Positions 1 to 12,519 of a stretch of DNA of 64,000 bases are shown in pieces. A program made the position numbers and the translations under genes. Source of the DNA: Ampelomyces quisqualis (taxonomy: Eukaryota; Ascomycota; Dothideomycetes; Pleosporales; Phaeosphaeriaceae); contig JAGTXZ010000010.1 of the NCBI GenBank assembly GCA_018398575.1, forward strand, positions 2,294,001 through 2,358,000, in the 5' to 3' direction. Under the pieces are notes generated by a model. That model searched no databases. It saw only the letters and a list, made by a program, of their open reading frames with translations, and was not told where the DNA came from. Within the stretch, counting starts at the first letter, position 1; each line of letters opens with the position of its first letter.

Positions 1-3000
1 TTGATTCTAGCAAGCAATTGAGGAATGACCTCCAGCCAGGTATCGATCGGTACCGATTTTGTGCCTTCAGAGATCGTTCGGTTGACCTCGGACAGCCCAC
101 CATGACTGAACCACAACGTAAGCAATCGCAACGTATCTTGAAGCGAACTACTCGACGACAGAGCAATCGACTTAAAGAAGCCATGTATAGCAGGAACAAC
201 ATGATCGTGCACCATGTTAGAGGGCACGTCTGTAGTCTCGCGGTCGGCCTTGGACGTGATTGAGTTGATAACTTCGAAATTGGCGAGCGCCCAGGCGTGC
301 CATGCTTTGTACCAGTTCTGATTGTATCTTGTCGCAGCTGCATATGCAGAGAGGATTTCGTGGACGAATTCGTGTTCCCATTCGCCATCCTGGAGCTCTT
401 GTTGCCAGTCACCCTGCTTCAAGTAGCATTTCGCAAGTAGGCGGTGAGCCCCAGCCAGCTCGATGGGGGAGCCGCCCATGTTTGAGCCATTGAGGATGCT
501 CGAACTATTCATGCCACCGTGACCATTAGTCGCTGCAAACGGATTCATGTTGTTGAACATGTGCTGGCCATTTGCTATGCCATTCATGCCATTCTGCGGC
601 ACAATCGGATTAGCAGCCGCTCTAGCTCGCATCGCAAGATCGTCCGAGAGTCGGGCTGTGAAGTCCTTCATCGAATCGAGCGCTTCTTGTTTGAAGTTCT
701 GATCCGCCCACATGTACTTGTACGTCGCATAAGCCACGGGATGCGGTATTTTATGTCCATGTTCGCGGACATAGTCTACCACTCTGCCATCACCCGTGCC
801 CTCAATGTCCAGCAATTTCTGGAGCGCTTTGTTGGCGAGGTTCATCCTGTTGTTCTTCCGGCAAAGATTTGTGTACTTGATCCACATATCGGTACCTTCA
901 TGTGGCGTGATGACCAATTGTCGGACCTTCATCATGCGCTGCCAGACCTCGGGATTCGGTTGCAGCCCCTTCAGCCTCTTCATCCAAGTCTTTCGCATAC
1001 TGGCCTGCTTATCCTTGTTGTTCTCGTTTTGCTTGTACTGCATAATCTCTTCGAGTTCTGCTAGCATCTGCACACGAATCATGGGCAAGTAAGCGCGCTG
1101 GTACGACTCGCCAAGTAGTGAGCTGAGCTCGGTATCGAGACCCTTGCGAGCCTTGGCGATCTCGTCTATCGCAAGTTCGAAGCGGTTGTTGTGGATGTTG
1201 AGGATAGACGCGAAGAACGCACGGTCTGGCGACTGCTCTTTCATCACGCTGAGGTAAGAGTCCATATCGGCGAACTTGCCCAGACCCCAAGAAGCCGTTG
1301 CAGCAAGCGGTGCTATCGCCTTCCGATACTCCTGACCTGCATTCGACCACTTCTCCTTCGATAGTGTCGAGAGCAGATCCCATTCACCAAGCGCATGTAA
1401 GCAGCGCATCTTGCCCATTGTAATCTCAAACGAATCTCCTTCCCTTTTCTCGCGGTCCTGATACGCTTGGAGTGCTTCGTCCCACCTCTGCAATTTCTCA
1501 TACCAGGTCTCTTTCAGCTCGACGTCATTGTAGTGCTGCGCCTTTCGCAGGATACCGAATGCTGCATCTGTCTGCTGAAGCTGGTTATTGATACTGATCA
1601 GCGCTTCCACCGCGTTCGAGTTCTGCTCGGCGTTGAACTCAAGCTCCTTGTAATGTAGGGCCTTTGCAAAAGCATGACACTTTCCCGCGTACATACCCAG
1701 AATCCGGACATCGATGGGCAGCGCTTTATCGTCGTGTTCCATGAACTCGGCCAAGTTGAGCAGGATCTGCAAGATCTCCGGCGGGATGTTCGGCGATGTG
1801 AGTGCCGTCTCGATAGAGCGAACAAGCTCTTCCTGATACTGGTCGTAAAGCTCCGTCCAACACGACACAAAAGCAGAGTTGAACAAGATCCTCGCAATAG
1901 GGTTGTAAACACTGCCAAGAGGCGTACATGCGCGTAAAGCTTGCTGAGGAGATTCTCTAAGTAGCTCCACGCTGAATCTTCGCATCCACTCAATCCAATC
2001 TTCTTTTGTTGTCTTGGAGGATGCTTCCCATGCTTGCTTGAGATGTTGTTGATTTACCGCAAGCTTCTTGGTTGAGATCTCGGCGGTATTCATATCCTCA
2101 TCGTCCTCGCCATAGCGCTCATCCGGGCTCAAGTCTTGTGGTAATGGCTCTCCCTTTCGCAGCTTCGACACAATGCGGCCATAGTTCTCGTGTGGAACCT
2201 TGTGAGTGATGAGGATCTTGTTGACCGTGGGCACAAAGTGCACGTAATCAGGTCCAAGTTGGAAGATCAGCGCGCAAAGTGTCTCGAGAGCAGTCTGCTT
2301 GAGCGTGGGATCAGATCCAGACAATACTCGACAAAGTGGGTGAACAATACGCGCTGCAAACTCCGAGACATTGACCTGTTTCGACAGCCGTCCGAGCGTT
2401 TCTATCGCGAGTCTTCGGATGGGCATGGGTTGTCCGGGCTTGTCAAACATCTTGACCATGACCGGAATGATGAGATGCATGTACTCTTCAGCGCTCGATC
2501 CGAAGATCAAGAAAGCATGCAGCACTCTCTCGGAAGGCAAACGTTTGCCAGTGTTGTCCGAATCCAAAACGCTAAGCATGAGAGGAAGTACCTCAGCCAA
2601 GTAAACTTTGAACTCTCCCTCCAGCGACCTTGCGATAGCTTCGATGAGTGATAGGATGGTAGCTTGGAGCTGTGGACTGCTGCTCCAGTATTCCTTGATC
2701 GTGGCAAGTATACTGGGAAGATATGGACGGATATGTTGACGAACAGTCTTGACCAACTGGCTAAGCTGATTGAAGTAGCCTTCCGAGCGCCCGGCAGGCG
2801 TAGCGCGAATGACCTGCAAGAACCCAGGCACAACCTGGTTGAGAAAAGGCACGCACTTCAGACCCATGGTGGCGTAGATGTTCATAACAGCGTCCACAAC
2901 CGAGGAATGGAACTGTATCAGTGACGGGTCTTTCAACAAGCCCATGAGTGTACTGATGACAATCGTAGGGTAGTATTCTTCGTTTGAAGGTGTAATGCCC

Positions 3001-5540
3001 TGCATAATGAGCGAGACATCGGTGACCGCCTGTGCTTCCATTATAAGGTGCTTGTCTGGCGACTGCTCCATGATCTTCTGATACTCGTCGGGGTCCAGTG
3101 CGCCGAGTGTACCCATGAGCCTCACAGTTTCCCTTCTAAGCTCACCCTCAGGCTCGGTCTTGACGATATTCATGAGTATGTTCATCAGCTCAGGATAGTC
3201 TCTGTATGGCTCAATGACATATCCGGCATTTGTCGCTAATTGACCAAGTGCTCTCAGCGCAGAAAATCGCTTCGAATCTGAGCTCATATCTTGCATGAAC
3301 TCCAGTATGACGGGCATCAGCTCAGGGATGTACTTGATCATGCCTTCGCCGCCAACCGTGGCCAAATCACCAATGGCTTTCAGTGTGGTAGAAGCGACCT
3401 CTGGATTTGGATCCTTCGCTTTGGGAAGAAGTACAGTGACGATGGGATCTACCAGTGGCTTGATCAGGCTGTCAGCTGCACCAACAAGACTACTAATGAG
3501 TTGTGCGCTTTCTTCCTTGCTCCTTGGGCTATTGGCGTAATTGACTTCCGTCAGCAGCTGCAAGAGTACTTTGCGCAACGAGGGAAAAACGTATGCCGGA
3601 TTAACAGACGTGAGTCTGCCAATGATAGACATGGCCGCTTCTCGAATGACAAAAACTTCATCGTTAAGTGCGAGGAACAGTGTCCTGACATTATCTGCCT
3701 TTCCGAGATGGCGGTCGAAGCGAGCATCTAGCGCCAGCAGCACTTCGAACCGAATGTCGGGGTCGACATCTCCCACACCCACAGTCAGGAGCTTCTCGAT
3801 AATATCGCCAACAACCTTTGTAGCATGCGTGCTAGTCTGATGTACTATAGGATCCTTGACGAATAGCTGGCAACAGGTCAATGCGGCGCGCTTTCGAATT
3901 TCAGCATTGTCTGCCTCGACATAGCGTATAGCAACATCGCGGACAAACTCGTTCAGAACGTGGCCATTGAAGTCGAAGCTTCCAAGCGTATGCAGCGCGA
4001 GCGCAATTTCAGCTTCTCGTGGACCAATAGTCTGCGGGTCCTTGTGGTCTCGTGTCCATATTTGAGGAGGTTGTGAGACTTGGTATGGACTGCCGAGTGG
4101 TAAGAAGTGCCGACCAGCAAGAATCTGGCTGAGCAGATCGAGCAGCTTCTCCTGGATCATCGGTCGAGAAGGAGGTACGTAATGTGCCATATCGACCAAG
4201 GCTTGAAAGAGAGAGTCGCTGAGTCCACAGGAGAATATGGGTTCGAGTAATCGTTCGACGCTCTTCGTGAGAGCCTGTCCAACCGCTGCGGCTATCATGC
4301 TCAGACACTGGAATATCGGTGCCTCGTTGACCATCAGCTTGTTGCGCGCCTTCTGAAGTAGACCTTCTTGTATGAAACCGAGGATGCCCTCCAAGTACGG
4401 TGATATCGCAACACCCACGGCATTGGCAATCTGCCCAATTGCAACGAAAGCCTTGTCCCGATCGCGGTCTTTTCTTATTAGACCTTGCAGATGCAGCATG
4501 CACTGGTGCAGGTACTTGGTCGCAAACTCGGTGGGCGAATAACCCGCGAGTATGGGAATGATAAGCACCACTTCTCTCCGCACCAATGCGTCTCGATGGT
4601 CCTTGTACTTGAGCACCGTCTCAACCGTCTCCTTGTACTTTTGCTCATTCATAAACATTGGGCTTTTGTCCAGCAATTCCTTCATGGTGAGCAGGGAGCC
4701 GTGGATCGCTTCGTTGCTACCAATCGCAAAGCCGCGCAGAATCTCGTCGTAGACCTTGCCGAACCATAGCTGTCGCATCTGCGAGTCTCGCGGGGATATG
4801 ATTTCGAAACAAGCGCTGATGGCTTCGGCGGCAGACTCGCGGATGAGGACCTTGGGATCACGGAGAGCGACCCAGATGACCTCGAAGATCTGCGCGATCC
4901 ACTGGTACATGAGGGTGGGCGAGTTCTTGGCCAGCTCTCGTAGGATGAGCACGGCGGCGAAGCGGCGGTTCTCCATGCGCTCGAGCTGCAGCCATTCCAG
5001 CGCGCCTTTGACCTCGGCCTCGACCAGCTCGGCCGTCAGCGTTCCTCCAGGCTTCGCTAGTCGTCCTAGGGCTTTCGCTGCCACGACCATAGCCGTGGTG
5101 TCCTGGCCGTTCATCACCGCGCGGAGATAGGAGGCAAAGCGCGTCGTCTTCTGGCCCGCATCGTCGCCGCGGAAGTCGATGAGGGCATTGAGCGCGTGGA
5201 TGCCGCCGATTCGTTCGTTGGAGTCGTTGCCGGACTTGACGAGGCCCGAGATTTTGGCGTAGACTTCATTGTAGAAGCTGGTAAAGGCAGTCGGCGCGAG
5301 TTCTGCAAGCCATCAGTTTTCGGGGCGCTTTCGGGTGGGGGCGTTTCCCCTTGCATTGGGCGCTCACCGCGATGCGCTGCCTCGACCGTTTGGCGGAGGG
5401 TATGCGCTCCTTTCTGGCGAGTCTCATCGTTTCTTTGCTTTGTCAGCTTCAAACAGGAAAGCAATGCGACACTGTAGAGCTCACTTGGAGCGGAGGTCGA
5501 GCACAATGCGGTCCAGCGAGGACGACGCCTGCTGCGACAT
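1..5540 (-). CDS. TOR: TOR kinase (target of rapamycin), N-terminal and FAT part; truncated by window edge
   Basis: TOR is the phosphatidylinositol-kinase-like Ser/Thr kinase of the TORC1/TORC2 complexes that couples nutrients to growth. Three exons are supported: 5485-5540, 5368-5432 and 1-5302, with introns of 52 and 65 bp. The start ATG at 5540 follows AAAACAAC and gives MSQQASSSLDRIVLDLRSKN; both splices restore the conserved TOR N-terminus (RSKNDETRQKGAH, then AAHRELAPTAF). The third exon is one open frame of over 1,760 codons: HEAT-type helical repeats, then the FAT domain from about residue 1240 (HAFAKALHYKELEF) with the typical segment LQDTLRLLTLWFSHGG near the edge. About 1,807 residues are visible. 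TOR proteins are near 2,400 residues, so the FRB, kinase and FATC parts lie left of position 1. A TACGGAGTA motif sits 110 bp upstream of the start (5650-5658). The identity is firm; the two tiny 5' exons are inferred from frame and conservation. Confidence 0.95.
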
Positions 5541-6128
5541 GTTGTTTTGCTTCACCTGAAGCTCCCAGCCACCGGGGAAACCTCAATCGCAGGGTATATG
5601 ACGCTTCTTCCTTCCATGGACAGGACAGGAGAGCGTGTTGAAGACGAGCTACGGAGTACCAGTGCTGGCGTTGTTTCCGCGACATCACGAGCACGCTAAG
5701 TGACCGGGCCCCAATGCGGAACTAGTGTCCGCAATGCTTGGCATGCCGTGGCATGTTCCAAGCACAAGGTATATGGACACATCACGATATTCAAATACTC
5801 TTTAAGACGCTATTCGAACTCTGGAACATGTATGCATGCAGACTCTTGCCTGAAAAAGTCCCACCAGACACATTACCACGCCCTTCTTTCGCGAGCAGCA
5901 CAAAGAAGCTCCTTCACAAAAACAGCCTTGGTCCCATGAATCCTTACAGGTAACAACCACGTGCAAGCAGCAATGTGCGTTCATACCAGGTCATCTACAC
6001 CGCGGACCAATAGCATCAGGAGATCCAAAGACATGCCCGACTTCGTCCCAAACCCATCCACTCACCGTACACCACGACTCCACGGCCTTCGCCACCATCA
6101 CATCCCGCATTGCCTCACCGCGACACAT
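5541..6128. other. Non-coding gap between TOR start and SEC12 3' end
   Basis: About 590 bp holding the TOR promoter and the SEC12 3' region. The only distinct element is TACGGAGTA at 5650-5658, one of seven copies in the window. Short frames here on both strands show no protein-like features. Confidence 0.6.
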
Positions 6129-8069
6129 CTATCCGAGGACCCCTTGCGCAACCTGCCCCACTAACCCACCAATCTGACCAAAGAAGATGCTCTTCAGGAT
6201 AGTCTCACCCTCTTCGACCGCCCACATACCCGCATCGCCAAGTTTCTTTTTCCAAAGCAACTGGTCTTCCTTGCTAAGTTCGTCCCACCTCTTCGCTTCA
6301 GTATGCTTCTTAAGGACCGCCTCATGGCCTTTGTGGATTTCAGTGCTTACTTCCTTGCTGTCCGGGTCGTGGTAAACAACGAGTGCGTTCTCGGTGGCGG
6401 CGGCATTAGCTGGCGGATTGTGTAGGTGCAACAGATCGCGGATTCTTCTTTCCACCCTGACGGCTGGTGTGTCCGCATTATTCAAGACAGCGGCGTGCCG
6501 TTTGGAGCGATGCGCTTCGCCGAATGTGTTTCCTGCGTAGCCGCGGTATCGAGCGGGGATTAGACTGCTAGTGAGAGCGCCCTCTGGGTCAATGAGGGAC
6601 TGGATCATGAGTGCCATGGCAGCTACGACCATGGCGATCACAAGATATGTGGCGCCGTCGTGAAGCCTTCTCGTCCGAGCTGTTTGAATGACATGTCGCG
6701 CTTTGTCAGTGCCACCAGAGATCTCAATAGTCTCGAAAGTTTCCACTGAGATGGTATTGCCCAGTGATGTCGTGGCTAAACGCAGATATTGAGGGCCTGC
6801 TGTTTTCTTTTCCAGCGCGGAAAAAAGCACCTTAGTCATTTGCATGGGATGGACCTGATTTGGTCAGCAGCATTCAGACCGACTGTGTCGACACCTTACC
6901 TCATCGTACGTTGCGTACTTGTAAAGTTGACTTGACGAGTCCCGCGCTGGGCCATGGTAGTTGATCGTGTATATGCTGAGGGACACATCGATCCCACCAA
7001 CAGCTACGACAACCTGATACGCACCATCCTCATCAGCATCTAACAGGGCGACATCAAAATCTGTAGCAGCCTTGACATGTGATGGGAGAGTCTTCCGCGC
7101 CACAATACTGCCTGGACCTTCTTCATACATGTGCAGCAAAAGCAGTTCCACGCCAGTCCTATTCGGCTTGTTCGCGAGTAGAAGAAGGTGTTTCGGTGAG
7201 AGCCATCGTATGCCTCGAACCTTGGGTCGGCCTTTCCTCGCGCCTGCGTCAGGATGTGGGACAGTGTACAATTTTCTTCGCTCTGTTTCTGTTCTGCTCT
7301 TCAATTTCGCAAAGTCGAAGTTGATATCCTGGATGTATACATCACTGTCGAGGCAGTACGCAACCTGAAACCTTCCTTCTCCTAGGTCCCAGATATCAAG
7401 ATCGTTGGCTTCTTGTCCCACTGCTAGCTTTATCCTCTTGATTATGTCCTGCGCCTGTGGCCTGTTCGATGTCGCACTGAAGACGACAATCTCATTCTCG
7501 TCGCCAGCCAGGCCCGAAGCAATCGCGCCAATGCGCTTCTTAGGCGTAGTTGTAGCCGTGCGCGGTGGAGGAGACAATTTTAACAGCCGTTGATACATCT
7601 CCTTCCTCGCGGACTCGGCTTTGGGTGGTGTGAAGAGTTGCGTCCTGCTCAAGAAATTGACCACTGCCGGTTTGCCCTTTGGAAGCTGAACCTCAAACGC
7701 CTTGAAGTGCGTGTCCTGACCCTTCAACCTCTGCTCCACGCTACTTCCATTACCCGCAAACAGTATCGCTCCGTCCTTTGTCGCCAGGTTCGCGAGACAC
7801 GTCACGGAATCGTCCTTGGAGACTTCGAGTTCGGCACATGATTCGACTTTGGGAGCTCGTGAGCTGAAATCGAACAAGGAAATTATGTTCTTGACTCCAT
7901 GATTGCCGGATCCGCCTCCACCGCCTACTACTAGGTATCCGGGCTTGCTGCCCAGCCAACTGACGGAGTACAATGGTGCACTGGCTGCATTATGATCTCA
8001 GTTTCCCACTCTCTAGTTTTCCTAGTCTTCAAGCTCACCAGTAGCCTTCGACACAACGGGGCGCGACAT
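6129..8069 (-). CDS. SEC12: SEC12-like guanine nucleotide-exchange factor for Sar1
   Basis: Sec12 is an ER membrane protein that loads Sar1 with GTP and so starts COPII coat assembly for ER export. Exons are 8039-8069, 6900-7984 and 6129-6854; the introns are 54 and 45 bp. The ATG at 8069 gives MSRPVVSKATASAPLYSVSW, and the first splice restores the N-terminal beta-strand of the WD40 propeller. The cytosolic part has the glycine-rich family signature VVGGGGGSGNHGVKN near residue 25, where Sec12 binds potassium, followed by degenerate WD blades. A single hydrophobic segment (YLVIAMVVAAMALMIQSLI, about residues 438-458) is the expected tail anchor. About 155 residues follow it and should face the ER lumen; they have no recognisable domain. 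Total 613 residues. The long lumenal tail varies within this family. Confidence 0.9.
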
Positions 8070-8918
8070 CTTTCGACCCGGGTCCAATGCGCCGCGGCTG
8101 CTTCTCGCTGTCCTGTAAAGATATGCCTAGAGATTTCTCGGAACTCCAGAAAGCGAAGATGTTAGGAAGAGTTGTATAGAATTTCTAGGGGTGAGCGGCG
8201 TAGAGACTTGTAATAGGACAGTCTGTGTTGAGGAGTTGCTTTTGTTCCAGGCGCACGGCAAGGGTAATGACGCGCCTTCCGTTATCGATAAGCACGAGAC
8301 GAGAGGCCACATGTGACTCGCAGTGAGTGATGATGGCTGTACTCCGTAGGCGTCAATCAGGTAGACCCGACGCAAAGCCACATGCTCTTCAGGATGTTCA
8401 TCGACAGTTCTTCTGACCCACGATAAAGAATCACAATGCGCCCAAACAAGCCACACACAACAGCATGCAATGTCCAACATAATTCCATCCATCTATATCC
8501 CGTGACAGGAATGCTATCTACGTCTCGATCAACCACCTGCACTCTCAAATCCGCCTCCTCCCAGAACACATACGGAAACAATCGTGGTTGCCTAGAAAAA
8601 CACAAACAGTAACTCTTGGATATCATCCGATTCTCCCTTTCATTCCCTTCAATTCCTCCTCTTTTGTGCGCGGCTCCTCGAAAACGCCATGTCAATTGTG
8701 CCCCCACCAATCCACCGCTGTGCATACACAGTAGTTCCCCCCTCTTCCCTTGCCAACAATACACAGAAGAACGCCAAGGTAAGTGTGCCAGGTGTGATGC
8801 TCGCTAATCTGAAAGCATGGGGGTTATCCGGCATGAATTTTGAGAACAAGGGAAAAGCTATCTAATATGTCGTGCAATCACGACCAATGATAGAACTGCA
8901 GGAGTCGGTCCGAGAGAA
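8070..8918. other. Non-coding gap (SEC12 promoter, karyopherin 3' region)
   Basis: About 850 bp between the SEC12 start and the karyopherin stop. TACTCCGTA lies at 8340-8348, 270 bp upstream of the SEC12 start. Overlapping short frames on both strands have biased, non-protein-like composition. I see no gene. Confidence 0.6.
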
Positions 8919-11900
8919 CTACTGCTGCGGCGCCGCACCGCCATTTGCGACGATGAGTTGGGCTTGGGCTTGTGCCTGTGCAATGACATCCGCTTGGTGA
9001 ACAGCTCCTTGGACGATTTGTTGCTCGTCTGGGTTGAGATTCTTTGTGAGATTCTCGTAGAGAGCAGGTTGTTCTTGTTGTAGACCTGATGGTGATTAGC
9101 GCATGCTACTATTCTTGGTTATTACAAAACTTACTAAGCAACGCATGCTTGAACATGCTATATGGCTCAACTTTGTCGAGTGGTGTTTCAAGAAGGCTTT
9201 CCTCTTCGAGCTCGTCCTCGTCCTCGTCGTCAACCGAAGAAAACTTCTGAGCCTGCGATCAATCAGTATGAGGTTTCCATTGGGAGATGACGAAATAACG
9301 TACCTCTTCATTCAAGAATTCCAGGTACGCAGCACTCTCGTCCTTGACATCACCCTCAGCTTCGTCAGCCTCGGCGGTCCAATCCGCTTCTTGCTCCCAT
9401 TCGTCGTCCTCTTCTTCCTCGTACTCATTGGCAAACTCGTAGGTGTCTTCCCTCTTGGCTTCTTCACGGTCTAAAGAATGGTTAGCTGTGGTTGTATATT
9501 CGCAGTGAAATGACATACTCTTGAGTGCGGCAGGTAGCGTCTGGAAGAGTCGCACCACACCTTGGAGCAGACGAGGCCAGCCTTGTTGAACGCTGACAGG
9601 AACGTTTTCGGCGCGCAGGGTAAGCAATGCGCAGATAGCTGAGATGCAGAGTTTCTTGTCGTGGACTCGAGTGAAGTTGTCAATGCTGGAGAACCATAGG
9701 CTGAAGAACTTGTTGGTCCAGCCGTTGGTCTCAAGAACATGTAGTGCTAGAGCAGGGTTGTAGTATATCGAGTTGATGAGGACCTCCATTAAGTGGATCT
9801 TCAAAGATTTGACCTTGGGCTCTTCGTTGGTAAGGACTTGCATGGTTAGCGAAATGAATTCAGGGACGTAGTCATCGACATGTCCGCGCATGTTGAGCAT
9901 GATGATCTCAGCGAGCTTGCAGCCACATATCCGGTCAACGCCTCCAACTTTGACGTCCTTGAAAATCGTTCGTACCATATCGACAATGGCTTCGAGGTAC
10001 GGGCGATTCTGAATCAGTGTCTGCGTTCCGTAATTGACAAAGTTCTCTAGAGCAGGCAACATATCTAGAACAGTTTAGTGACATTGCAGCAAAAGGATCG
10101 GTCCATTCCTCACCCTCAAGGTAAAGCTCTGCGCCTTGCTTGAACGTTCGGTGGATCAGCTCGAAAGCCTGCCACATGGTGGGCGAAATACTCTTAGCGG
10201 CGAAAGTGCAGCTATCGATGATCTCAAAGACCTCGTTGTACAGGTCTGCGATGAATTAGCACATGAATATTGAAAATCGGCATCGTGAAGGGGTATACCA
10301 TAAAGTTTGTTCTCAAGCGTGATGGTGATGACAGGCATCAGGATAGTTTCGAGATGTAGAAGAACATCGGGCGTGCTTTCGAGTGTAAGGATGAGAGTCC
10401 CAATTGTCTGTAGCACGCCTAGGGCAGTGATGCTCTTCTCGTCCAGGAAGTCTCCATACTCGCTGTCATCGCCCTTCTCTTGATTCCTCGACACCAACTC
10501 GCGAACGATTCGGAGATATGTGTCGCGCAACTGTTCGCTCAAAGCAACGGCAAAAGGAGTCAGCTCTGGTGCAAAGACCTCGACAAAGTCCTCCATAACA
10601 TTGGCCAGCGCATCAACATCCACTTCATTAGCTAGCTTCAGGAGCTGCTGCATGACTTGTGGGATGTTTTGCTTCATGTTTGTTCTTATCACATCATGGC
10701 GAATGAGTGGCTGGAGAGCGAGAGCGGCGGCAACACGAACTGGAAGCGTAGGGTCGGCCATGGACTCGAGGATGTTGCGGTAGATGATGATCAGGTTGTT
10801 GGGATCCTTGAAATCGAGCTGTTCGAACTTTTCCAAGCTGTCGCATGCACGCGCACGGAGGAATCCATGAGGACTGCGGAACTCGGGGAAAACATGGCGA
10901 ACGAAGAAGTACTCGACTTGGTCGGCCACAGGGCTCTTCTTCCCAAGTATTACACCAGAAAGTGTACCAATCATACGCAGCGCACCCTCCTTCTCTCTTG
11001 GATTCTTCTCGTTGTCTGGCGCAGCCTCGTATCGGTTTACCATCTCGTTGACAAAGTTGAGTACGCTGAAAGTCTGCTTTCTCCTGCTCTTGGTCAATGT
11101 GACAAGGAAGTTGGTGGCGGCGACATCGGGCGAGGTGACTTCTTCGTAGAAATTGAGTTTGCGGTGCAGGTATTCTGATGGCTCCTCCTCAAAAAGCTCA
11201 ATGTCCTCATCGGACTGGCAGAGTACGGGGAAGATCAGATGCGAGATGAGGTTGTCGGTGTGTGGCTTGAGCAGAGTCCACATGGACTTGGGCTTGATGC
11301 ACTCGTCCAAGAAGTTGAGCGTGTAGTACAAACTGGCCTTTGATAGCCAAACCTGCTTGCTCACCCACTTCTCGATTTGTTGTAGGTAGACCTTCAAGAT
11401 CTCAGGGGCGAAGTTGGCGATGAAGTTCTTTGCGACGTCGGTGTAGTCGACTTCGTTGTTCTTGCCTAGCGCGGAGGGGTTGCCGTATCTGAGTAGAGTT
11501 AGTCGCAGCCCTTGGGTGAAGTGAGAGAATCTCATTACGCACCGGACGTATAATCTGTTCAAGTTCGCATATGACCACTTCTTCGCCTTCCACCAGTGAT
11601 TGGTCTCCCGCTCATCGAGATCTTCGGGGAGGGAGGTCTCCGGAGGCTCCTTTCCGACCACGGTCAGGAACAGGGTACACCAGCCGACCATGGTCTGCTG
11701 CTCGCGGAGTGAGGCGGGGAGATCAAACTGTGACTTGTCAGCAACAATGGCATGAGCACTGTGCGCGTACCCACGTAGATGGCATGCTTGTACACCTTCA
11801 GCACGGTCCGTAGTATTTCGCCAGCCTCTAGGCTCGTCTCGTTCGCCAGCGAGTTTCCAATGTTGAGCAGCTGTGGAAAGGTCACGCCGACGATCTTGTC

Positions 11901-12519
11901 AAAGTCTGCGCGGTTCTCGCCCGACTTGAACCGGTAGATCTTGCATATTGCCAGCAAGCACTGGACACCAGCAAAAACGGAGGCGATATCTCCCGCGTTC
12001 AGCAGCTGCACGGTGATGTCGAGGAAGTCGGGCCACTTCTGGGGGAAGTCGTATGCGAGTATTTTCTGCAGCGTGGGGATGAGCTGCAAGCGCACCTGGG
12101 GAGGGGCGGCCACGAGGATGGGGACGAGGCGGTTGCGGAAAGACGTCTTCTCGGGCTCTGGTATCGGCTTGGCCTGGCTGTATTCTTCGGCGGGCGACCA
12201 GCCCTTTGATATGCGGTTCTTCAGGTATACGACAGCTGCATGCAGGGTCAGCACTCCAGGACCCACGACGGCGGTCAGGCGCGCACGTACTCGACAGGCG
12301 GATGGCCTGCTCCTGCTCGCCCTCGAGGATGTTCAGCAGGCCGTCAGTGAAGCCCGGCTGCTCTTCGGCCTAGGGTCCCGTCAGTATCGGCCTCGGGTCG
12401 AGGGCGCACACGCTCAGCAGCCGACGCACATGCTTGAGGTCGAGCTCGGCCTGCTGTCGGATAGCAGCATTGGGGTCGAGCGTCGCCTGGATGCGGTCCC
12501 GCAGCACCGTCACGTCCAT
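8919..12519 (-). CDS. NMD5: Importin-7/8-type karyopherin (Nmd5/Kap119 family)
   Basis: This is a Ran-binding import receptor of the importin-beta superfamily that carries proteins through the nuclear pore. Ten exons are supported: 12430-12519, 12291-12369, 11775-12235, 11543-11727, 10299-11488, 10114-10245, 9519-10064, 9304-9470, 9135-9252 and 8919-9085. All nine introns are 47-60 bp, and phases agree across every join. The product has 1,044 residues, close to yeast Nmd5. It starts MDVTVLRDRIQATLDPNAAI; the importin-beta N-terminal domain follows, with the conserved segment VVYLKNRISKGW, then HEAT repeats (QVWLSKASLYYTLNFLDECI and others). The C-terminal part has the acidic stretch EYEEEEDDEWEQEADW typical of importin-7/8. 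The intron at 9471-9518 is 48 bp and free of in-frame stops. The closest alternative is the paralogous Sxm1 subfamily; the sequence alone does not settle which. Confidence 0.92.

Noticed and set aside
1009..5300. Many short open frames on both strands
   Set aside because: They lie in other frames of the long continuous TOR exon, whose own frame is open to the left edge.
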